Numbered from the stretch's first letter, positions 46,495-57,267 are shown. The stretch is 64,000 nucleotides of DNA from Couchioplanes caeruleus (GCF_023499255.1 NZ_CP092183.1:1557501-1621500); one strand, 5' to 3'. Notes: generated from the letters alone by a model not told the origin. Program-made: numbers and translations.

Positions 46495-47679
46495 ATGGAC
46501 CTCGACGGCGTCTACCGGGCCGAGTACGGCCGCTGCGTCGCGACCCTGGTACGCCTCCTCGGCGACATCAACCTCGCCGAGGAGGCCGTCCAGGACGCCT
46601 TCGCGGTGGCCTTGGAGAAGTGGGACTCCCTGCCACCGAACCCGGGCGCCTGGATCGTCACCACCGCCCGCAACCGGGCCATCGACCGGCTCCGGCGCGA
46701 GTCGACGCGCGAGGCCCGGCACGCCCAGGCACTGCTGCTGCACCAGCCGGACGAACCCGAGGAGGTGGGACCGGTGCGCGACGACCAGCTGCGGCTCATC
46801 TTCACCTGCTGCCACCCGGCGCTGTCGCCGGACGCGCGGACCGCCCTCACCCTGCGCCTGCTCGCCGGGCTGGAGGTGCCGGAGATAGCCAGGGCGTACC
46901 TGGTGCCGGAGCCCACCATCGCCCAGCGCATCGTGCGCGCCAAGAAGAAGATCCGCGACGCGGGCATTCCGTACCGGGTGCCGGCGGCCGAGGAGCTGCC
47001 GGACCGGTTGGCGCCGGTGCTGACCGTGCTCTACCTGATGTTCAACGAGGGGTACGCCGCCACGGCCGGCCCGCTGATCAGGACCGATCTGTGCGCCGAG
47101 GCGATCCGGCTCGCGCGCGAACTGGCCGCGCTGATGCCCGACGAGCCGGAGGTGCTGGGTCTGCTGGCCCTCCTGCTGCTGACCGAGGCGCGCCGCCCGG
47201 CCCGGCTCGGCCGCGACGGGGAGCTGGTGCTGCTCCCGGCCCAGGACCGGTCGCTGTGGAACCGGGCGCTCATCGCCGAGGGACACGCGCTGGTGCGGCG
47301 CTGCCTGCGGCGCAACCGGCCCGGCCCGTACCAGATCCAGGCGGCGATCAACGCCGTGCACACCGACGGGGACGCCACCGACTGGTCGCAGGTCCTCGTG
47401 CTCTACGACCAGCTCCAGGTCGTGCTGCCGACGCCGATCGTGGCGCTGAACCGGGCGGTCGCGGTCGCCGAGGTGCACGGGCCCGCGCTGGCCCTCGCCG
47501 CGCTCGAGGGCGTGGACCTGCCGGGCTATCACCTGCTCCCGGCGACGCGCGCCGACTTCCTCGTGCGGCTCGGCCGGGACGCCGAGGCCGCGGCCGCCTA
47601 CGACGAGGCGATCGCGCTGGCGGGCAACGAGACCGAGCGCGCCTTCCTCACGGCCCGCAGGGCCGCCCTCGGAACCTAG
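46495..47679 (+). CDS. ECF RNA polymerase sigma factor with C-terminal TPR extension (ECF42-like)
   Basis: A 394-residue protein. Residues 1-70 form sigma region 2 (EEAVQDAFAVALEKW; PPNPGAWIVTTARNRAIDRL), about 95-165 region 4 (LTLRLLAGLEVPEIARAYLV with PTIAQRIVRAKKKI), and the remaining 225 residues are a helical, TPR-like extension including FNEGYAA. This layout with a DGPF partner is typical of group ECF42, in which the extension is needed for activity and no anti-sigma factor is present. No anti-sigma gene is seen here either. It ends overlapping the convergent glycosyltransferase gene by four bases. Confidence 0.9.
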   Translation: MDLDGVYRAEYGRCVATLVRLLGDINLAEEAVQDAFAVALEKWDSLPPNPGAWIVTTARNRAIDRLRRESTREARHAQALLLHQPDEPEEVGPVRDDQLRLIFTCCHPALSPDARTALTLRLLAGLEVPEIARAYLVPEPTIAQRIVRAKKKIRDAGIPYRVPAAEELPDRLAPVLTVLYLMFNEGYAATAGPLIRTDLCAEAIRLARELAALMPDEPEVLGLLALLLLTEARRPARLGRDGELVLLPAQDRSLWNRALIAEGHALVRRCLRRNRPGPYQIQAAINAVHTDGDATDWSQVLVLYDQLQVVLPTPIVALNRAVAVAEVHGPALALAALEGVDLPGYHLLPATRADFLVRLGRDAEAAAAYDEAIALAGNETERAFLTARRAALGT

Positions 47680-48938
47680 ACCGTCGGCCGGGGGATGGAG
47701 TGCCGCTCGATGGGCGGGTACGGCGGCAGCCCCGCCGACGCCCGGCCGTCGAACTGCCGGAACGTCAGCGCCTCGGCGTCCAGCCCGTCGTACAGCAGCT
47801 CGAAGTCGAGGCTGCCCACCGGCGGGTAGACCCGTTCGCGCGGCGGCTCCTGGCCGATCTCGAGCGCGCCCTGCGACACCATGAAGTCGACGATGGCCCG
47901 GCGCACCGCCGGCAGCGTCACCGGCGAGTGGTAGATGACGTTCAGCGCCTGCATGCGCATGCCCTGGACGTGTTCCTCGCCCTTGTTGTCGTGGAAGTGC
48001 GGGTTCCTCGTCTCGATCTGCAGGACCGGCACCGAGCCCGCCATGGCGTCCGGGTCGTTGCTCTCCAGCACGCCGCCGAACTGTTCGAAGAGGTCCATGT
48101 ACTCGTACGGCTCGACCGCGAAGCCGCCCGCGAGCCGCAGCTTCAGCCCCAGGTCCAGGCTCATCGCGTGCTCGCCCGCGTTGCCGGTGGCGATGACCTC
48201 GGTGCCGAAGTCCGAATACTCGGCGAGGAAGCGGTTGAGCCATTCGTTGGTGATCTGCGAGCTGCGGCCCTTGCGACTGAAGAAGAGCCGGCCGTCGCGC
48301 AGCTTCGGCTTCGAGTGCCACGAGATGCGCACCATCGAGTACGGGCTCCCGGCCAGGTGCAGGCCGGCCGCGTACACCTTGCAGTATTCGTGGACCGCAC
48401 CCGGCACGTAGTTGTCCGCGTCGACGTAGCCGATGTAGCGCCGGCCCGTCATGGCCGCGATCGCCATGCCGATGAGCATCGCCTCGCCCTTGCCGTTGCG
48501 GACCAGCCCGTCGTCGCCGATCAGTTCCGCCATGCCCGCCGCCTTGAAGGCGGCCGCGACTCCGGGGTCTTTCTGATGGACGGCAATGGCGGAACGTCCG
48601 GCGAGCCGGCAGAAGTGTTCGAGGGTCTGCGCCTCGATCTCGTACCGGTCGACCGGCAGCTTGTCGCTGTTGGAGACCAGCACGATGAGACAGTCATGAG
48701 GAATGCCCGAGAGCACGCCTTCGATGACGCTTCGTGTCTCATTCATGCACGGAACAATGATGACCATCTGCGACTCGACAGCGCGCAATGCTTCCGGCGG
48801 CACAACCCGGCTACCAGCCGAAAGCGCCGGCCGGCCGGTGTCGTGCACGGCGCCCGAGTCGAGCTCGATCACCCTCTGCAGCTCGTGGATCCGGACCGCG
48901 CCGAAGCGCTCACTCCGGAAAGAATCAGCCAGTCGCAT
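47676..48938 (-). CDS. Mannosyl-3-phosphoglycerate synthase-like glycosyltransferase (GT55)
   Basis: A 420-residue protein that matches, as I recall it, Pyrococcus and Thermus mannosyl-3-phosphoglycerate synthase across its length: FGAVRIHELQRVI at the start, IIVPCMNE, IVLVSNSDKLPVDRYE, HQKDPGVAAAF, the metal-binding DADN (173-176) in YVDADNYVPGAV, TGNAGEHAMS (251-260) and IETRNPHFHDNKGEEHV (308-324). The reaction joins GDP-mannose and 3-phosphoglycerate; a phosphatase then gives mannosylglycerate, a compatible solute. No phosphatase domain or gene is seen nearby. It has a leaderless-type promoter and lies downstream of the ilvC terminator. Confidence 0.85.
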   Translation of the reverse strand: MRLADSFRSERFGAVRIHELQRVIELDSGAVHDTGRPALSAGSRVVPPEALRAVESQMVIIVPCMNETRSVIEGVLSGIPHDCLIVLVSNSDKLPVDRYEIEAQTLEHFCRLAGRSAIAVHQKDPGVAAAFKAAGMAELIGDDGLVRNGKGEAMLIGMAIAAMTGRRYIGYVDADNYVPGAVHEYCKVYAAGLHLAGSPYSMVRISWHSKPKLRDGRLFFSRKGRSSQITNEWLNRFLAEYSDFGTEVIATGNAGEHAMSLDLGLKLRLAGGFAVEPYEYMDLFEQFGGVLESNDPDAMAGSVPVLQIETRNPHFHDNKGEEHVQGMRMQALNVIYHSPVTLPAVRRAIVDFMVSQGALEIGQEPPRERVYPPVGSLDFELLYDGLDAEALTFRQFDGRASAGLPPYPPIERHSIPRPTV

Positions 48939-48944
48939 GCGGCG

Positions 48945-48950
48945 AGGCTA
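48945..48950 (-). promoter_or_regulatory. -10 element of a leaderless promoter for the GT55 gene
   Basis: On the minus strand TAGCCT is followed by six bases and the ATG at 48938, with no ribosome site, indicating an independent leaderless transcript rather than readthrough from ilvBNC. Confidence 0.5.
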
Positions 48951-49061
48951 CCTGTTGCGACCCACGTGAACGCCCCTCATCAACACACAATTCGATGACG
49001 ACGCCGAACAGGTAAGCGGGACGTAACACCCGCGTTTCAGGTCATCGAATGGTGACGCAAA

Positions 49062-49103
49062 ACGCCGGATCAGGCGGCCTGCGGAAGGCCCCTGACCCGG
49101 CGT
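49062..49103 (-). terminator. Terminator hairpin after ilvC
   Basis: ACGCCGG..TCAGG..GGCCT (49062-49080) pairs with AGGCC..CCTGA..CCGGCGT (49085-49103) in a long stem with one mismatch and small bulges, 15 bp after the ilvC stop. Confidence 0.7.
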
Positions 49104-49117
49104 CGGCGGGCGATGAA

Positions 49118-50155
<1,038 letters not shown>

Positions 50156-50194
50156 TTAGGCCGTTTGTGGGCGGCGGCGGGGTGGTTGGAAGGG

Positions 50195-50719
50195 CTACGC
50201 CGCGCGCAGCGCGGGGCCGGTGGTGATGGAGCGGGAGCCGCGGCCGATGGCCACGAGGCCGGACTGCACCATCTCCTTGATGCCGAACGGCTCGAGGTCG
50301 CGCAGCAGCGCGTCCAGCTTGTCGGGGTTGCCGGTCGCCTCGATCGTGAGGGTGTCCGGTGCGACGTCGATCACCTTCGCCCTGAACAGCTCGACCGTCT
50401 CGAGGACCTGCCCGCGCACCGCACGGTCGGCGCGCACCTTGACCAGCAGGAGCTCACGCTGGACCGACTGCTGCGGGTCCAGCTCGACGATCTTCAGGAC
50501 GTTCACCAGCTTGTTGAGCTGCTTGGTCACCTGCTCCAGGGGTGAGGAGTCGGCGTTGACCACGATCGTGATGCGGGAGACGTCCGGGTTCTCCGTCTCG
50601 CCCACCGCCAGCGAGTCGATGTTGAAGCTCCGTCGCGAGAACAGTCCGCTGACCCGGGCGAGCACGCCGGGCTTGTTCTCGACCAGCACGGAGAGGGTGT
50701 GCTTGTTCATGGTGGTCAC
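50195..50719 (-). CDS. ilvN: Acetolactate synthase regulatory subunit
   Basis: A 174-residue protein with two ACT domains: [20 protein letters not shown] at the N-terminus and the second from about residue 90 ([20 protein letters not shown]). It binds valine and gives feedback inhibition to IlvB. I start it at GTG 50719, which overlaps the ilvB stop (GTGA) and has GAGGA six bases upstream; ATG 50710 is the alternative and would remove three residues. Confidence 0.95.
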   Translation of the reverse strand: MTTMNKHTLSVLVENKPGVLARVSGLFSRRSFNIDSLAVGETENPDVSRITIVVNADSSPLEQVTKQLNKLVNVLKIVELDPQQSVQRELLLVKVRADRAVRGQVLETVELFRAKVIDVAPDTLTIEATGNPDKLDALLRDLEPFGIKEMVQSGLVAIGRGSRSITTGPALRAA

Positions 50720-52548
50720 AGGTCGTCCTCGTCGAAGGTGGGGCGCACGTCCCGGGCGAACATGATCTCGTCGTTGCTGGTGCCGGCGGCGACCATGGGC
50801 CACACCATGGCGTCCTTGCCGACCGTGAAGTCGATGACGACCGGCCGGTCGTTGATCTCCATCGCCGCCTTGATCGTCGCGTCCACGTCCGCCTTGGACT
50901 CGCAGCGCAGGCCGACGCAGCCCAGCGCCTCGGCGAGCTTCACGAAGTCGGGGATGCGGTGCTTGTGGGTACCCAGCTCGGTGTTCGAGTAGCGGCCCTC
51001 GTAGAACAGGGTCTGCCACTGCCGGACCATGCCCAGGTTGCCGTTGTTGATCACGGCGATCTTCACCGGGATGCCCTCCAAGGCACAGGTGGCCAGCTCC
51101 TGGTTGGTCATCTGGAAGCAGCCGTCGCCGTCGATGCCCCAGACCGGGGTGTCCGGCAGGCCGACCTTCGCGCCCATCGCGGCGGGCACGGCGTAGCCCA
51201 TGGTGCCGGCGCCGCCGGAGTTGAGCCAGGTGCCGGGCTTCTCGTACCTGATGAACTGCGACGCCCACATCTGGTGCTGCCCGACGCCGGCCACGTACAC
51301 GGCGTCCGGGCCGACCAGCTCGCCGATGCGCTCGATCACGTACTGCGGTGCCAGCGTGCCGTCGGTCGGCTCGTCGTAGCCCAGCGGGTAGCGCTGCCGC
51401 AGATCGTTGAGCTGCGCCCACCACGGCTCGTACGCCGCCGCGCCGGTCGCCGTGCCGGACACCGCCGCGATCAGCTCGTCGATGACGTGCCGGGCGTCGC
51501 CCACGATCGGGACGTCCGCGTGCCGGTTCTTGCCGATCTCGGCCGGGTCGATGTCGGCGTGCACGACCTTGGCGTCGGGTGCGAACGAGTCCAGCTTGCC
51601 GGTGACCCGGTCGTCGAAGCGGGCACCCAGGGTGACCAGCAGGTCGGCCTTCTGCAGCGCGTACACCGCGGGGACCGTGCCGTGCATGCCGGGCATGCCC
51701 AGGTGCTGCGGGTGCGAGTCGGGGAACGCCCCGAGCGCCATCAGCGTGGTGACGACCGGGATGCCGGTCACCTCGGCGAGCTTGCGCAGCCCGTCGGTGG
51801 CGCCGGCCTTGAGCACGCCGCCGCCGACGTACAGCACGGGGCGCTTGGCCGCGGCGATCAGCCGGGCCGCCTCGCGGATCTGCTTGCCGTGCGGGTGCAG
51901 GGTGGGCCGGTAGCCGGGCAGCTCCAGGGTGGGCGGCCAGGAGAACGTGGTCTGCGCCTGCAGCACGTCCTTCGGGATGTCGACGAGCACCGGGCCGGGC
52001 CGGCCGGTCGCCGCGAGGTGGAACGCCTCCGCGATGACCTGCGGGATCTCGTCGGCCGACTGGATCAGGAAGTTGTGCTTGGTGATCGGCAGCGTGATGC
52101 CCTGGATGTCCGCCTCCTGGAAGGCGTCCGTGCCGATCGCCGGCCGCGCGACCTGACCGGTGATCGCGACGATCGGCACCGAGTCCATGTACGCGTCGGC
52201 GATCGGCGTCACCAGGTTGGTCGCGCCCGGGCCGGAGGTGGCGATGCAGACGCCGACCTTGCCGGTGGCCTGCGCGTACCCGGTCGCGGCGTGGCCCGCG
52301 CCCTGCTCGTGGCGGACCAGGATGTGCCGCACCTTCGAGTCGTACAGCGGGTCGTACGCCGGCAGGATCGCCCCGCCGGGGATGCCGAAGGCGACCTCGA
52401 CGCCGAGGGCCTCGAGCGACCGCACGAGTGATCCGGCCCCGGTGGCCGGCACCGGGGAGATCGGGGCTACGGCCGAGGCGCCGGCGGCGGCCGCGACGGT
52501 GGCCGGGGTGGCACGGTTGGCGAGGGTCTCGGGCGTGGGTCTCGTCAT
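50716..52548 (-). CDS. ilvB: Acetolactate synthase catalytic subunit
   Basis: A 610-residue TPP- and FAD-dependent enzyme. The catalytic Glu is in [15 protein letters not shown] (about residue 79); the TPP-binding [15 protein letters not shown] lies near 475-489, followed by [17 protein letters not shown]. It condenses pyruvate with pyruvate or 2-oxobutyrate. A 35-residue Pro/Ala-rich leader precedes the first domain. It is the first gene of ilvBNC and is preceded by an attenuator with a Leu-Val-Leu leader peptide. Confidence 0.97.
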   Translation of the reverse strand: MTRPTPETLANRATPATVAAAAGASAVAPISPVPATGAGSLVRSLEALGVEVAFGIPGGAILPAYDPLYDSKVRHILVRHEQGAGHAATGYAQATGKVGVCIATSGPGATNLVTPIADAYMDSVPIVAITGQVARPAIGTDAFQEADIQGITLPITKHNFLIQSADEIPQVIAEAFHLAATGRPGPVLVDIPKDVLQAQTTFSWPPTLELPGYRPTLHPHGKQIREAARLIAAAKRPVLYVGGGVLKAGATDGLRKLAEVTGIPVVTTLMALGAFPDSHPQHLGMPGMHGTVPAVYALQKADLLVTLGARFDDRVTGKLDSFAPDAKVVHADIDPAEIGKNRHADVPIVGDARHVIDELIAAVSGTATGAAAYEPWWAQLNDLRQRYPLGYDEPTDGTLAPQYVIERIGELVGPDAVYVAGVGQHQMWASQFIRYEKPGTWLNSGGAGTMGYAVPAAMGAKVGLPDTPVWGIDGDGCFQMTNQELATCALEGIPVKIAVINNGNLGMVRQWQTLFYEGRYSNTELGTHKHRIPDFVKLAEALGCVGLRCESKADVDATIKAAMEINDRPVVIDFTVGKDAMVWPMVAAGTSNDEIMFARDVRPTFDEDDL

Positions 52549-52595
52549 GGCGATTCAGACCTTCGTTCGGGTTCGGGTGTCGATCTCCGCGCAAC

Positions 52596-52627
52596 AAAAA
52601 AGGCCCTCGTGCTTACGCACGGGACCT
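52596..52627 (-). terminator. ilvB attenuator terminator
   Basis: On the minus strand AGGTCCCGTGC pairs with GCACGAGGGCCT (one bulged A, loop GTAA) and is followed by six T, the strongest intrinsic terminator in the window. It lies 50 bases before the ilvB start and would stop transcription when the leader is translated freely. Confidence 0.9.
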
Positions 52628-52661
52628 AGCGCACTGCCCAGGAGCTCAGGGGCAGCGCGCT
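52628..52661 (-). promoter_or_regulatory. Pause/antiterminator-type hairpin of the ilvB leader
   Basis: AGCGCGCTGCCC and GGGCAGTGCGCT (minus strand) form a 12-bp stem with one wobble pair, starting at the leader-peptide stop and ending directly before the terminator stem. Confidence 0.75.
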
Positions 52662-52690
52662 CAACTAAGTACGAGGAACGACGAACACAT
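52661..52690 (-). CDS. ilvBNC leader peptide
   Basis: A nine-residue peptide, MCSSFLVLS, rich in branched-chain residues (codons CTC GTA CTT), directly followed by two alternative hairpins and ilvB. Ribosome stalling at these codons when Leu- or Val-tRNA is short should favour the first hairpin and prevent the terminator. Such attenuators before ilvB are known from comparative work on actinobacteria. It begins four bases after the stop of the c-di-GMP gene and seven bases after a -10 element, so it is probably leaderless. Confidence 0.8.
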   Translation of the reverse strand: MCSSFLVLS

Positions 52691-52694
52691 GCGG

Positions 52695-55064
52695 CTAAGA
52701 CTGCCCCATCTCACGAGGTGCGTCAACTGATCTCACATCCTGGTCACCCGAAAAGGCCGGGTCGGTCGGGAGCACCGCCCGGACCTGCCGCATCCCGGGG
52801 CCCAGCATGACGATCTGGCTGCGCGCCGGGGCGCTGGGCGCGACCTTGGCGGGGCGGCTGCGCGGCGCCGGCACCGCGCGGGTGCCCGTGGGCCGGGCCG
52901 TACGCAACTGGGTCTCCAGATGCTCGGCCGGCACGCCCCAGCCGAACAGCGAGCCCTGGCCCAGCCTGCACCCCGCCTCCTCGACGACCTCGCGCTGGGC
53001 GGGCGTGCCGATGCCCTCGGCCAGCACCTCCAGGCCCAGCCGGTGCCCCAGCCGGACGACCACGTCGACCAGCGGCGCGGCGGTGCCGGTACGCGACTCC
53101 GGCTCGGCCACCAGCGCATGGTCGATCTTGAGGATGTCGACGGGCAGGTTGCGCAGCTGCCCGAGCGAGGAGTACCCGGCGCCGAAGTCGTCCAGCGCGA
53201 TGCGGACGCCGGTGGACCGCAGCTCGACGAGCCCACGGATCAGCTCGTCCATGTCGGTGGCGACGGCGTGCTCGGTCACCTCCAGCACCAGCCGCTGCGG
53301 CGGTACGCCGTACTTCTCCAGCACGGCCGCCACCTGACCGGCGTAGTCGGCGGCGTGCAGCTCCTTGGGCGACAGGTTCACCGACACCCACACGTCGTGC
53401 CCGGCGGTGAGCCACTGCGCCAGCTGCGCGCACGCCTGGTCCAGCACCCAGCTGCCGAGCATGTTGATGAGCCCGGACTCCTCGGCGACCGGGATGAACT
53501 CGTCCGGGCGGACGGCGCCCAGCTCGGGGTGGTGCCACCGCAACAGCGCCTCGGCGCCGACCGGGCGTACCGAAGGGAGCGCGACCACCGGCTGGAACAC
53601 CAGGCGCAACTGCTCCCGCTCGATGGCGTGGCGCAGCTCGTTCTCCAGCACGCTGTGCCGGCGCAGGAGCTCGTCGTAGCGCTTCTGGTAGCGCTCGACG
53701 CGGTTCTTGCCGCGCTGCTTCGCGTACCGGAGGGCGAGGTCGGCGTCGCGCATGAGCTCGCCGGTGTCGCCCGGGGCGGGGGAGGCCGCGACGCCGACGC
53801 TGGCCGACAGGAACACCGACCCCTCGTCGGTCTCGTACGGCTCGCAGAGCACCGTGAGCAGCCGCTGCCCGGCGGCCATCGCCTCCTCCGGCGACGCCCA
53901 CATCAGCACCGCGAACTCGTCCCCGCCCAGCCGCGCGGCCACGTCGCCGGTACGCAGGTTGGCGCGCAGCCGGTTGCCGACCTCGGCCAGCACCGCGTCG
54001 CCCACGTCGTGCCCGCGCATGTCGTTGACGTTCTTGAAGCCGTCCAGGTCCAGGCCGATCAGCGTGCGGGGCCGGTGCCGCGAGGCCGGCTCGCGCAGCG
54101 CCCGGACCAGCCCGCGGCGGTTGGCCAGCCCGGTGAGCGGGTCCGTGTGCGCCAGCTCGCGGAAGTGCGCCTCGCGCTGGCGCAGCTGAAGGGTGTAGCT
54201 CTTCACGTCGCCGAGCGCCAGATACTGCCGCCCGACCAGCGCGAACCCCTCGACGCTGGCCCCGATGAAGCCGAAACCGCCGAACTCACCGCCGGCGAGC
54301 AGGTGGTAGGTGCCGGCCAGCACCATGGCGGCCATCGGCACGAAGGCGTACCCGGTGCCGCGCTGGATGACGTCCCGGGTGACCGTGATCGGCCGGTCCG
54401 CGACCTTCACCGCGCGGGCGACCACGACGAGGCCGGCGGGGAGCAGCACCGCGCCCAGCAGGATCGCGCCCGGGCTGGCCTGGCAGATCCCGCCCGGCAG
54501 GGCGGTGGCCGCGACGGCGACCAGCGTGACCCCGGCGGACGCGCGCACGGTGATGTGACGGGGGCGGTGGGCGTGCATCGCGAGGATGGTGGTGAGCCCG
54601 AATGCGATCGTGGCGACACCCGCGCCGAGGAGCGCCGACAGGCAGCCCATCGGGGTGAGGGCGCCGAGGATCCGGGTGGGCTCGGCGACCAGGATCCAGC
54701 CCACGAACCAGACCGCCGCGGCGATGATGAGCCCGTCGAGCAGGTGCCGCAGGGCCGCCCGGCGGCTCTCCGCGGCCCCGGGGAGCATCAGCGTGCCGGT
54801 CAGCAGCGTCAGCGTGCCCAGCGCCATCGCCACGGCCACGGCCTGACCGAGGGTGCGGGACGAATGGTGGGTCAGGAAAAGGTCGCTGACCAGGCCGGCG
54901 AGGGCGGCCCCGGTCGCGACCGCACCGCCCGCGGCGAGCAGCAGGTGGGCACGCCGGGCGGCGCCGGTGTGCTTGCGGCCGGAGTTGCCCAGCAGCGCGA
55001 CGGCCGGGACAGCGACGACGAGGCTCGCCAGCCCGGCCAGCTCCATGCCGGACGGTGAGTGCAC
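52695..55064 (-). CDS. Membrane GGDEF-EAL protein with degenerate EAL loop
   Basis: A 789-residue protein started at GTG 55064 (ATG 55046 is an alternative). About eight hydrophobic helices fill residues 5-255; the GGDEF domain (about 285-450) has LGGDEF near 380 and [10 protein letters not shown], and the EAL domain (about 460-715) has EALLRW near 503 and [10 protein letters not shown]. The conserved EGVET loop reads AEGIGT, so one conserved acidic residue is glycine; phosphodiesterase activity is doubtful. The C-terminal 60 residues are basic and Pro-rich. Its 3' end contains the ilvB leader promoter. Confidence 0.9.
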   Translation of the reverse strand: MHSPSGMELAGLASLVVAVPAVALLGNSGRKHTGAARRAHLLLAAGGAVATGAALAGLVSDLFLTHHSSRTLGQAVAVAMALGTLTLLTGTLMLPGAAESRRAALRHLLDGLIIAAAVWFVGWILVAEPTRILGALTPMGCLSALLGAGVATIAFGLTTILAMHAHRPRHITVRASAGVTLVAVAATALPGGICQASPGAILLGAVLLPAGLVVVARAVKVADRPITVTRDVIQRGTGYAFVPMAAMVLAGTYHLLAGGEFGGFGFIGASVEGFALVGRQYLALGDVKSYTLQLRQREAHFRELAHTDPLTGLANRRGLVRALREPASRHRPRTLIGLDLDGFKNVNDMRGHDVGDAVLAEVGNRLRANLRTGDVAARLGGDEFAVLMWASPEEAMAAGQRLLTVLCEPYETDEGSVFLSASVGVAASPAPGDTGELMRDADLALRYAKQRGKNRVERYQKRYDELLRRHSVLENELRHAIEREQLRLVFQPVVALPSVRPVGAEALLRWHHPELGAVRPDEFIPVAEESGLINMLGSWVLDQACAQLAQWLTAGHDVWVSVNLSPKELHAADYAGQVAAVLEKYGVPPQRLVLEVTEHAVATDMDELIRGLVELRSTGVRIALDDFGAGYSSLGQLRNLPVDILKIDHALVAEPESRTGTAAPLVDVVVRLGHRLGLEVLAEGIGTPAQREVVEEAGCRLGQGSLFGWGVPAEHLETQLRTARPTGTRAVPAPRSRPAKVAPSAPARSQIVMLGPGMRQVRAVLPTDPAFSGDQDVRSVDAPREMGQS
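52698..52726 (-). promoter_or_regulatory. Promoter of the ilvB leader, inside the c-di-GMP gene end
   Basis: On the minus strand TTGACG (52721-52726) and CAGTCT (52698-52703) are 17 bp apart, with seven bases from CAGTCT to the leader ATG. Both elements lie within the last 12 codons of the GGDEF-EAL gene. Confidence 0.6.
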
Positions 55065-55094
55065 GGAAACACTCTGCCGTACCGGGATCATTTT

Positions 55095-55127
55095 CGGTAT
55101 CCCGCAGGGTGGACATCCTGGATACCG
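55095..55127. promoter_or_regulatory. Inverted repeat upstream of ilvD
   Basis: CGGTATCC and GGATACCG flank a 17-base spacer in the 103-bp gap between the divergent c-di-GMP gene and ilvD; a related ACCGGGAT lies at 55081. It is a candidate operator. A -10-like CAGTAT (55156-55161) followed six bases later by the ilvD ATG suggests a leaderless transcript. Confidence 0.4.
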
Positions 55128-55167
55128 GTTCGGGTCCGTACCGCACCGGCGGTGGCAGTATGTAGTA

Positions 55168-57015
55168 ATGCCTGAGCTGCGTTCCCGGACCTCGACCCAC
55201 GGCCGGACGATGGCCGGCGCCCGCGCCCTCTGGCGCGCCACCGGCATGACCGACGACGACTTCGGCAAGCCCATCGTCGCCATCGCCAACAGTTTCACCC
55301 AGTTCGTACCCGGGCACGTGCACCTCAAGGACCTCGGCGGCCTCGTGGCCGACTCGATCGCCGAGGCGGGCGGCGTGGGCCGCGAGTTCAACACCATCGC
55401 GGTCGACGACGGCATCGCCATGGGCCACGGCGGCATGCTCTACTCGCTGCCCAGCCGCGAGCTCATCGCCGACGCGGTCGAGTACATGGTCAACGCGCAC
55501 TGCGCCGACGCCCTCGTCTGCATCTCGAACTGCGACAAGATCACCCCGGGCATGCTGATCGCCGCGCTCCGGCTGAACATCCCCACCGTGTTCGTCTCCG
55601 GCGGCCCCATGGAGGCCGGCAAGACGGTCGCCATCGAGGGCATCGTGCACGAGAAGCTCGACCTGATCGACGCCATGTCGGCCAGCGCCAACGAGAACGT
55701 CACCGACGAGCAGCTGAGCACCATCGAGCGCTCGGCGTGCCCCACCTGCGGCTCCTGCTCCGGCATGTTCACCGCCAACTCGATGAACTGCCTCACCGAG
55801 GCCATCGGCCTGGCGCTGCCCGGCAACGGCTCGACGCTGGCCACGCACGCCTCCCGCAAGGCCCTCTTCGAGAAGGCCGGCTCGCTCATCGTCGAGATCG
55901 CCAAGCAGTACTACGAGAACGACGACACCAGCGTGCTGCCCCGCAGCATCGCCAACCGCGACGCCTTCGAGAACGCCGTGGCGCTGGACGTGGCGATGGG
56001 CGGCTCCACCAACACGGTCCTGCACCTGCTCGCGGCCGCCCGCGAGGCCGAGCTCGACTTCAGCGTCGCCGACATCGACGCGGTCTCCCGGCGCGTGCCC
56101 TGCCTCAGCAAGGTCGCCCCCAACAGCGTCAAGTACCACATGGAGGACGTGCACCGCGCCGGCGGCATCCCCGCCCTCCTCGGCGAACTCCACCGCGGTG
56201 GCGCCCTCAAGACCAGCGTGCGCGCGGTCCACTCGCCCGACCTGACCACCTGGCTGAACGCCTGGGACATCCGCAGCGGCTCGCCCAGCCCGGAAGCCCT
56301 CGAGCTCTTCCACGCGGCCCCGGGCGGCGTCCGCACCACCCAGCCGTTCTCGACGACCAACCGCTGGGCCACCCTCGACACCGACGCGGCCGAGGGCTGC
56401 ATCCGCTCGGTGGAGCACGCGTACACGGCCGACGGCGGCCTGGCCATCCTCTTCGGCAACCTCGCCCCGGACGGCTGCGTCGTGAAGACGGCGGGCGTCG
56501 ACGAGTCGCTCTGGAAGTTCACCGGCCCGGCCCGGGTCTTCGAATCCCAGGACGCGGCGGTCGAGGGCATCCTGGGCAAGCAGGTCGTCGAGGGCGACGT
56601 GGTGGTCATCCGCTACGAGGGCCCGCGCGGCGGCCCCGGCATGCAGGAAATGCTCTACCCGACGAGCTTCCTCAAGGGCCGTGGCCTCGGCAAAGCCTGC
56701 GCCCTCATCACCGACGGCCGCTTCTCCGGCGGCACCTCCGGCCTGTCGATCGGCCACATCTCCCCGGAAGCGGCCTCGGGCGGCCTCATCGCCCTGGTCC
56801 GCACCGGCGACGAAATCACCATCGACATCCCGGGCCGCAGCATCACCCTCAACGTCTCGGACGAAGACCTGGCCCAGCGCCGCCACGAGGAGGAACGCCG
56901 CGCCAAGCCGTACACGCCGGTCGACCGCCGGCGCCCGGTCTCGGCGGCCCTCCGGGCCTACGCCTCAATGGCCACCAGCGCCAGCGACGGCGCCTACCGC
57001 CGAGTGCCGGAATAA
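55168..57015 (+). CDS. ilvD: Dihydroxy-acid dehydratase
   Basis: A 615-residue enzyme of the E. coli-type length. Cluster ligands are suggested by [11 protein letters not shown] (Cys at about 122) and [16 protein letters not shown] (C191, C194, C197); [10 protein letters not shown] and [20 protein letters not shown] (cut) are also typical, as is [15 protein letters not shown]. It dehydrates dihydroxyvalerate intermediates in valine and isoleucine synthesis. It is not in the ilvBNC operon but is encoded divergently beyond the c-di-GMP gene, probably as a leaderless single-gene transcript, ending at a strong terminator. Confidence 0.97.
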   Translation: MPELRSRTSTHGRTMAGARALWRATGMTDDDFGKPIVAIANSFTQFVPGHVHLKDLGGLVADSIAEAGGVGREFNTIAVDDGIAMGHGGMLYSLPSRELIADAVEYMVNAHCADALVCISNCDKITPGMLIAALRLNIPTVFVSGGPMEAGKTVAIEGIVHEKLDLIDAMSASANENVTDEQLSTIERSACPTCGSCSGMFTANSMNCLTEAIGLALPGNGSTLATHASRKALFEKAGSLIVEIAKQYYENDDTSVLPRSIANRDAFENAVALDVAMGGSTNTVLHLLAAAREAELDFSVADIDAVSRRVPCLSKVAPNSVKYHMEDVHRAGGIPALLGELHRGGALKTSVRAVHSPDLTTWLNAWDIRSGSPSPEALELFHAAPGGVRTTQPFSTTNRWATLDTDAAEGCIRSVEHAYTADGGLAILFGNLAPDGCVVKTAGVDESLWKFTGPARVFESQDAAVEGILGKQVVEGDVVVIRYEGPRGGPGMQEMLYPTSFLKGRGLGKACALITDGRFSGGTSGLSIGHISPEAASGGLIALVRTGDEITIDIPGRSITLNVSDEDLAQRRHEEERRAKPYTPVDRRRPVSAALRAYASMATSASDGAYRRVPE

Positions 57016-57062
57016 CCCGGAGACACAGGTACGCGCCCAGCGGCGGGACAGAAGCAGCAGCC

Positions 57063-57108
57063 GACCGGCCCGGCCACACACGGACCTCCGTGCGTGGCCG
57101 GGCCGGTC
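57063..57108 (+). terminator. Terminator hairpin after ilvD
   Basis: A 22-bp stem with a single mismatch and a two-base loop, left arm GACCGGCCCGGCCACACACG plus GA, right arm its complement ending at 57108, followed by TT. It lies 47 bp after the ilvD stop. Confidence 0.8.
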
Positions 57109-57267
57109 TTGCGTCTGCCGGACTGACGACTGGCAGGGCCGGGGCGGTCTTGCGTCTGCCGGACTGACGACTGGCAGGGCCGGGGCGGTCTTGCGTCTGC
57201 CGGACTGACGACTGGCGGGCCGGGCCGGTCTTGCGCCTGCCGGACTGACGACCGGCGGGGCCGGACC
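57105..57267. repeat. 41-bp tandem repeat, four copies
   Basis: Copies start at 57105, 57146, 57187 and 57227 (steps 41, 41, 40). Each begins GGTCTTGCGTCTGCCGGACT and continues GACGACTGGCAGGGCCGGGGC. The first copy overlaps the end of the ilvD terminator stem. Confidence 0.95.
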
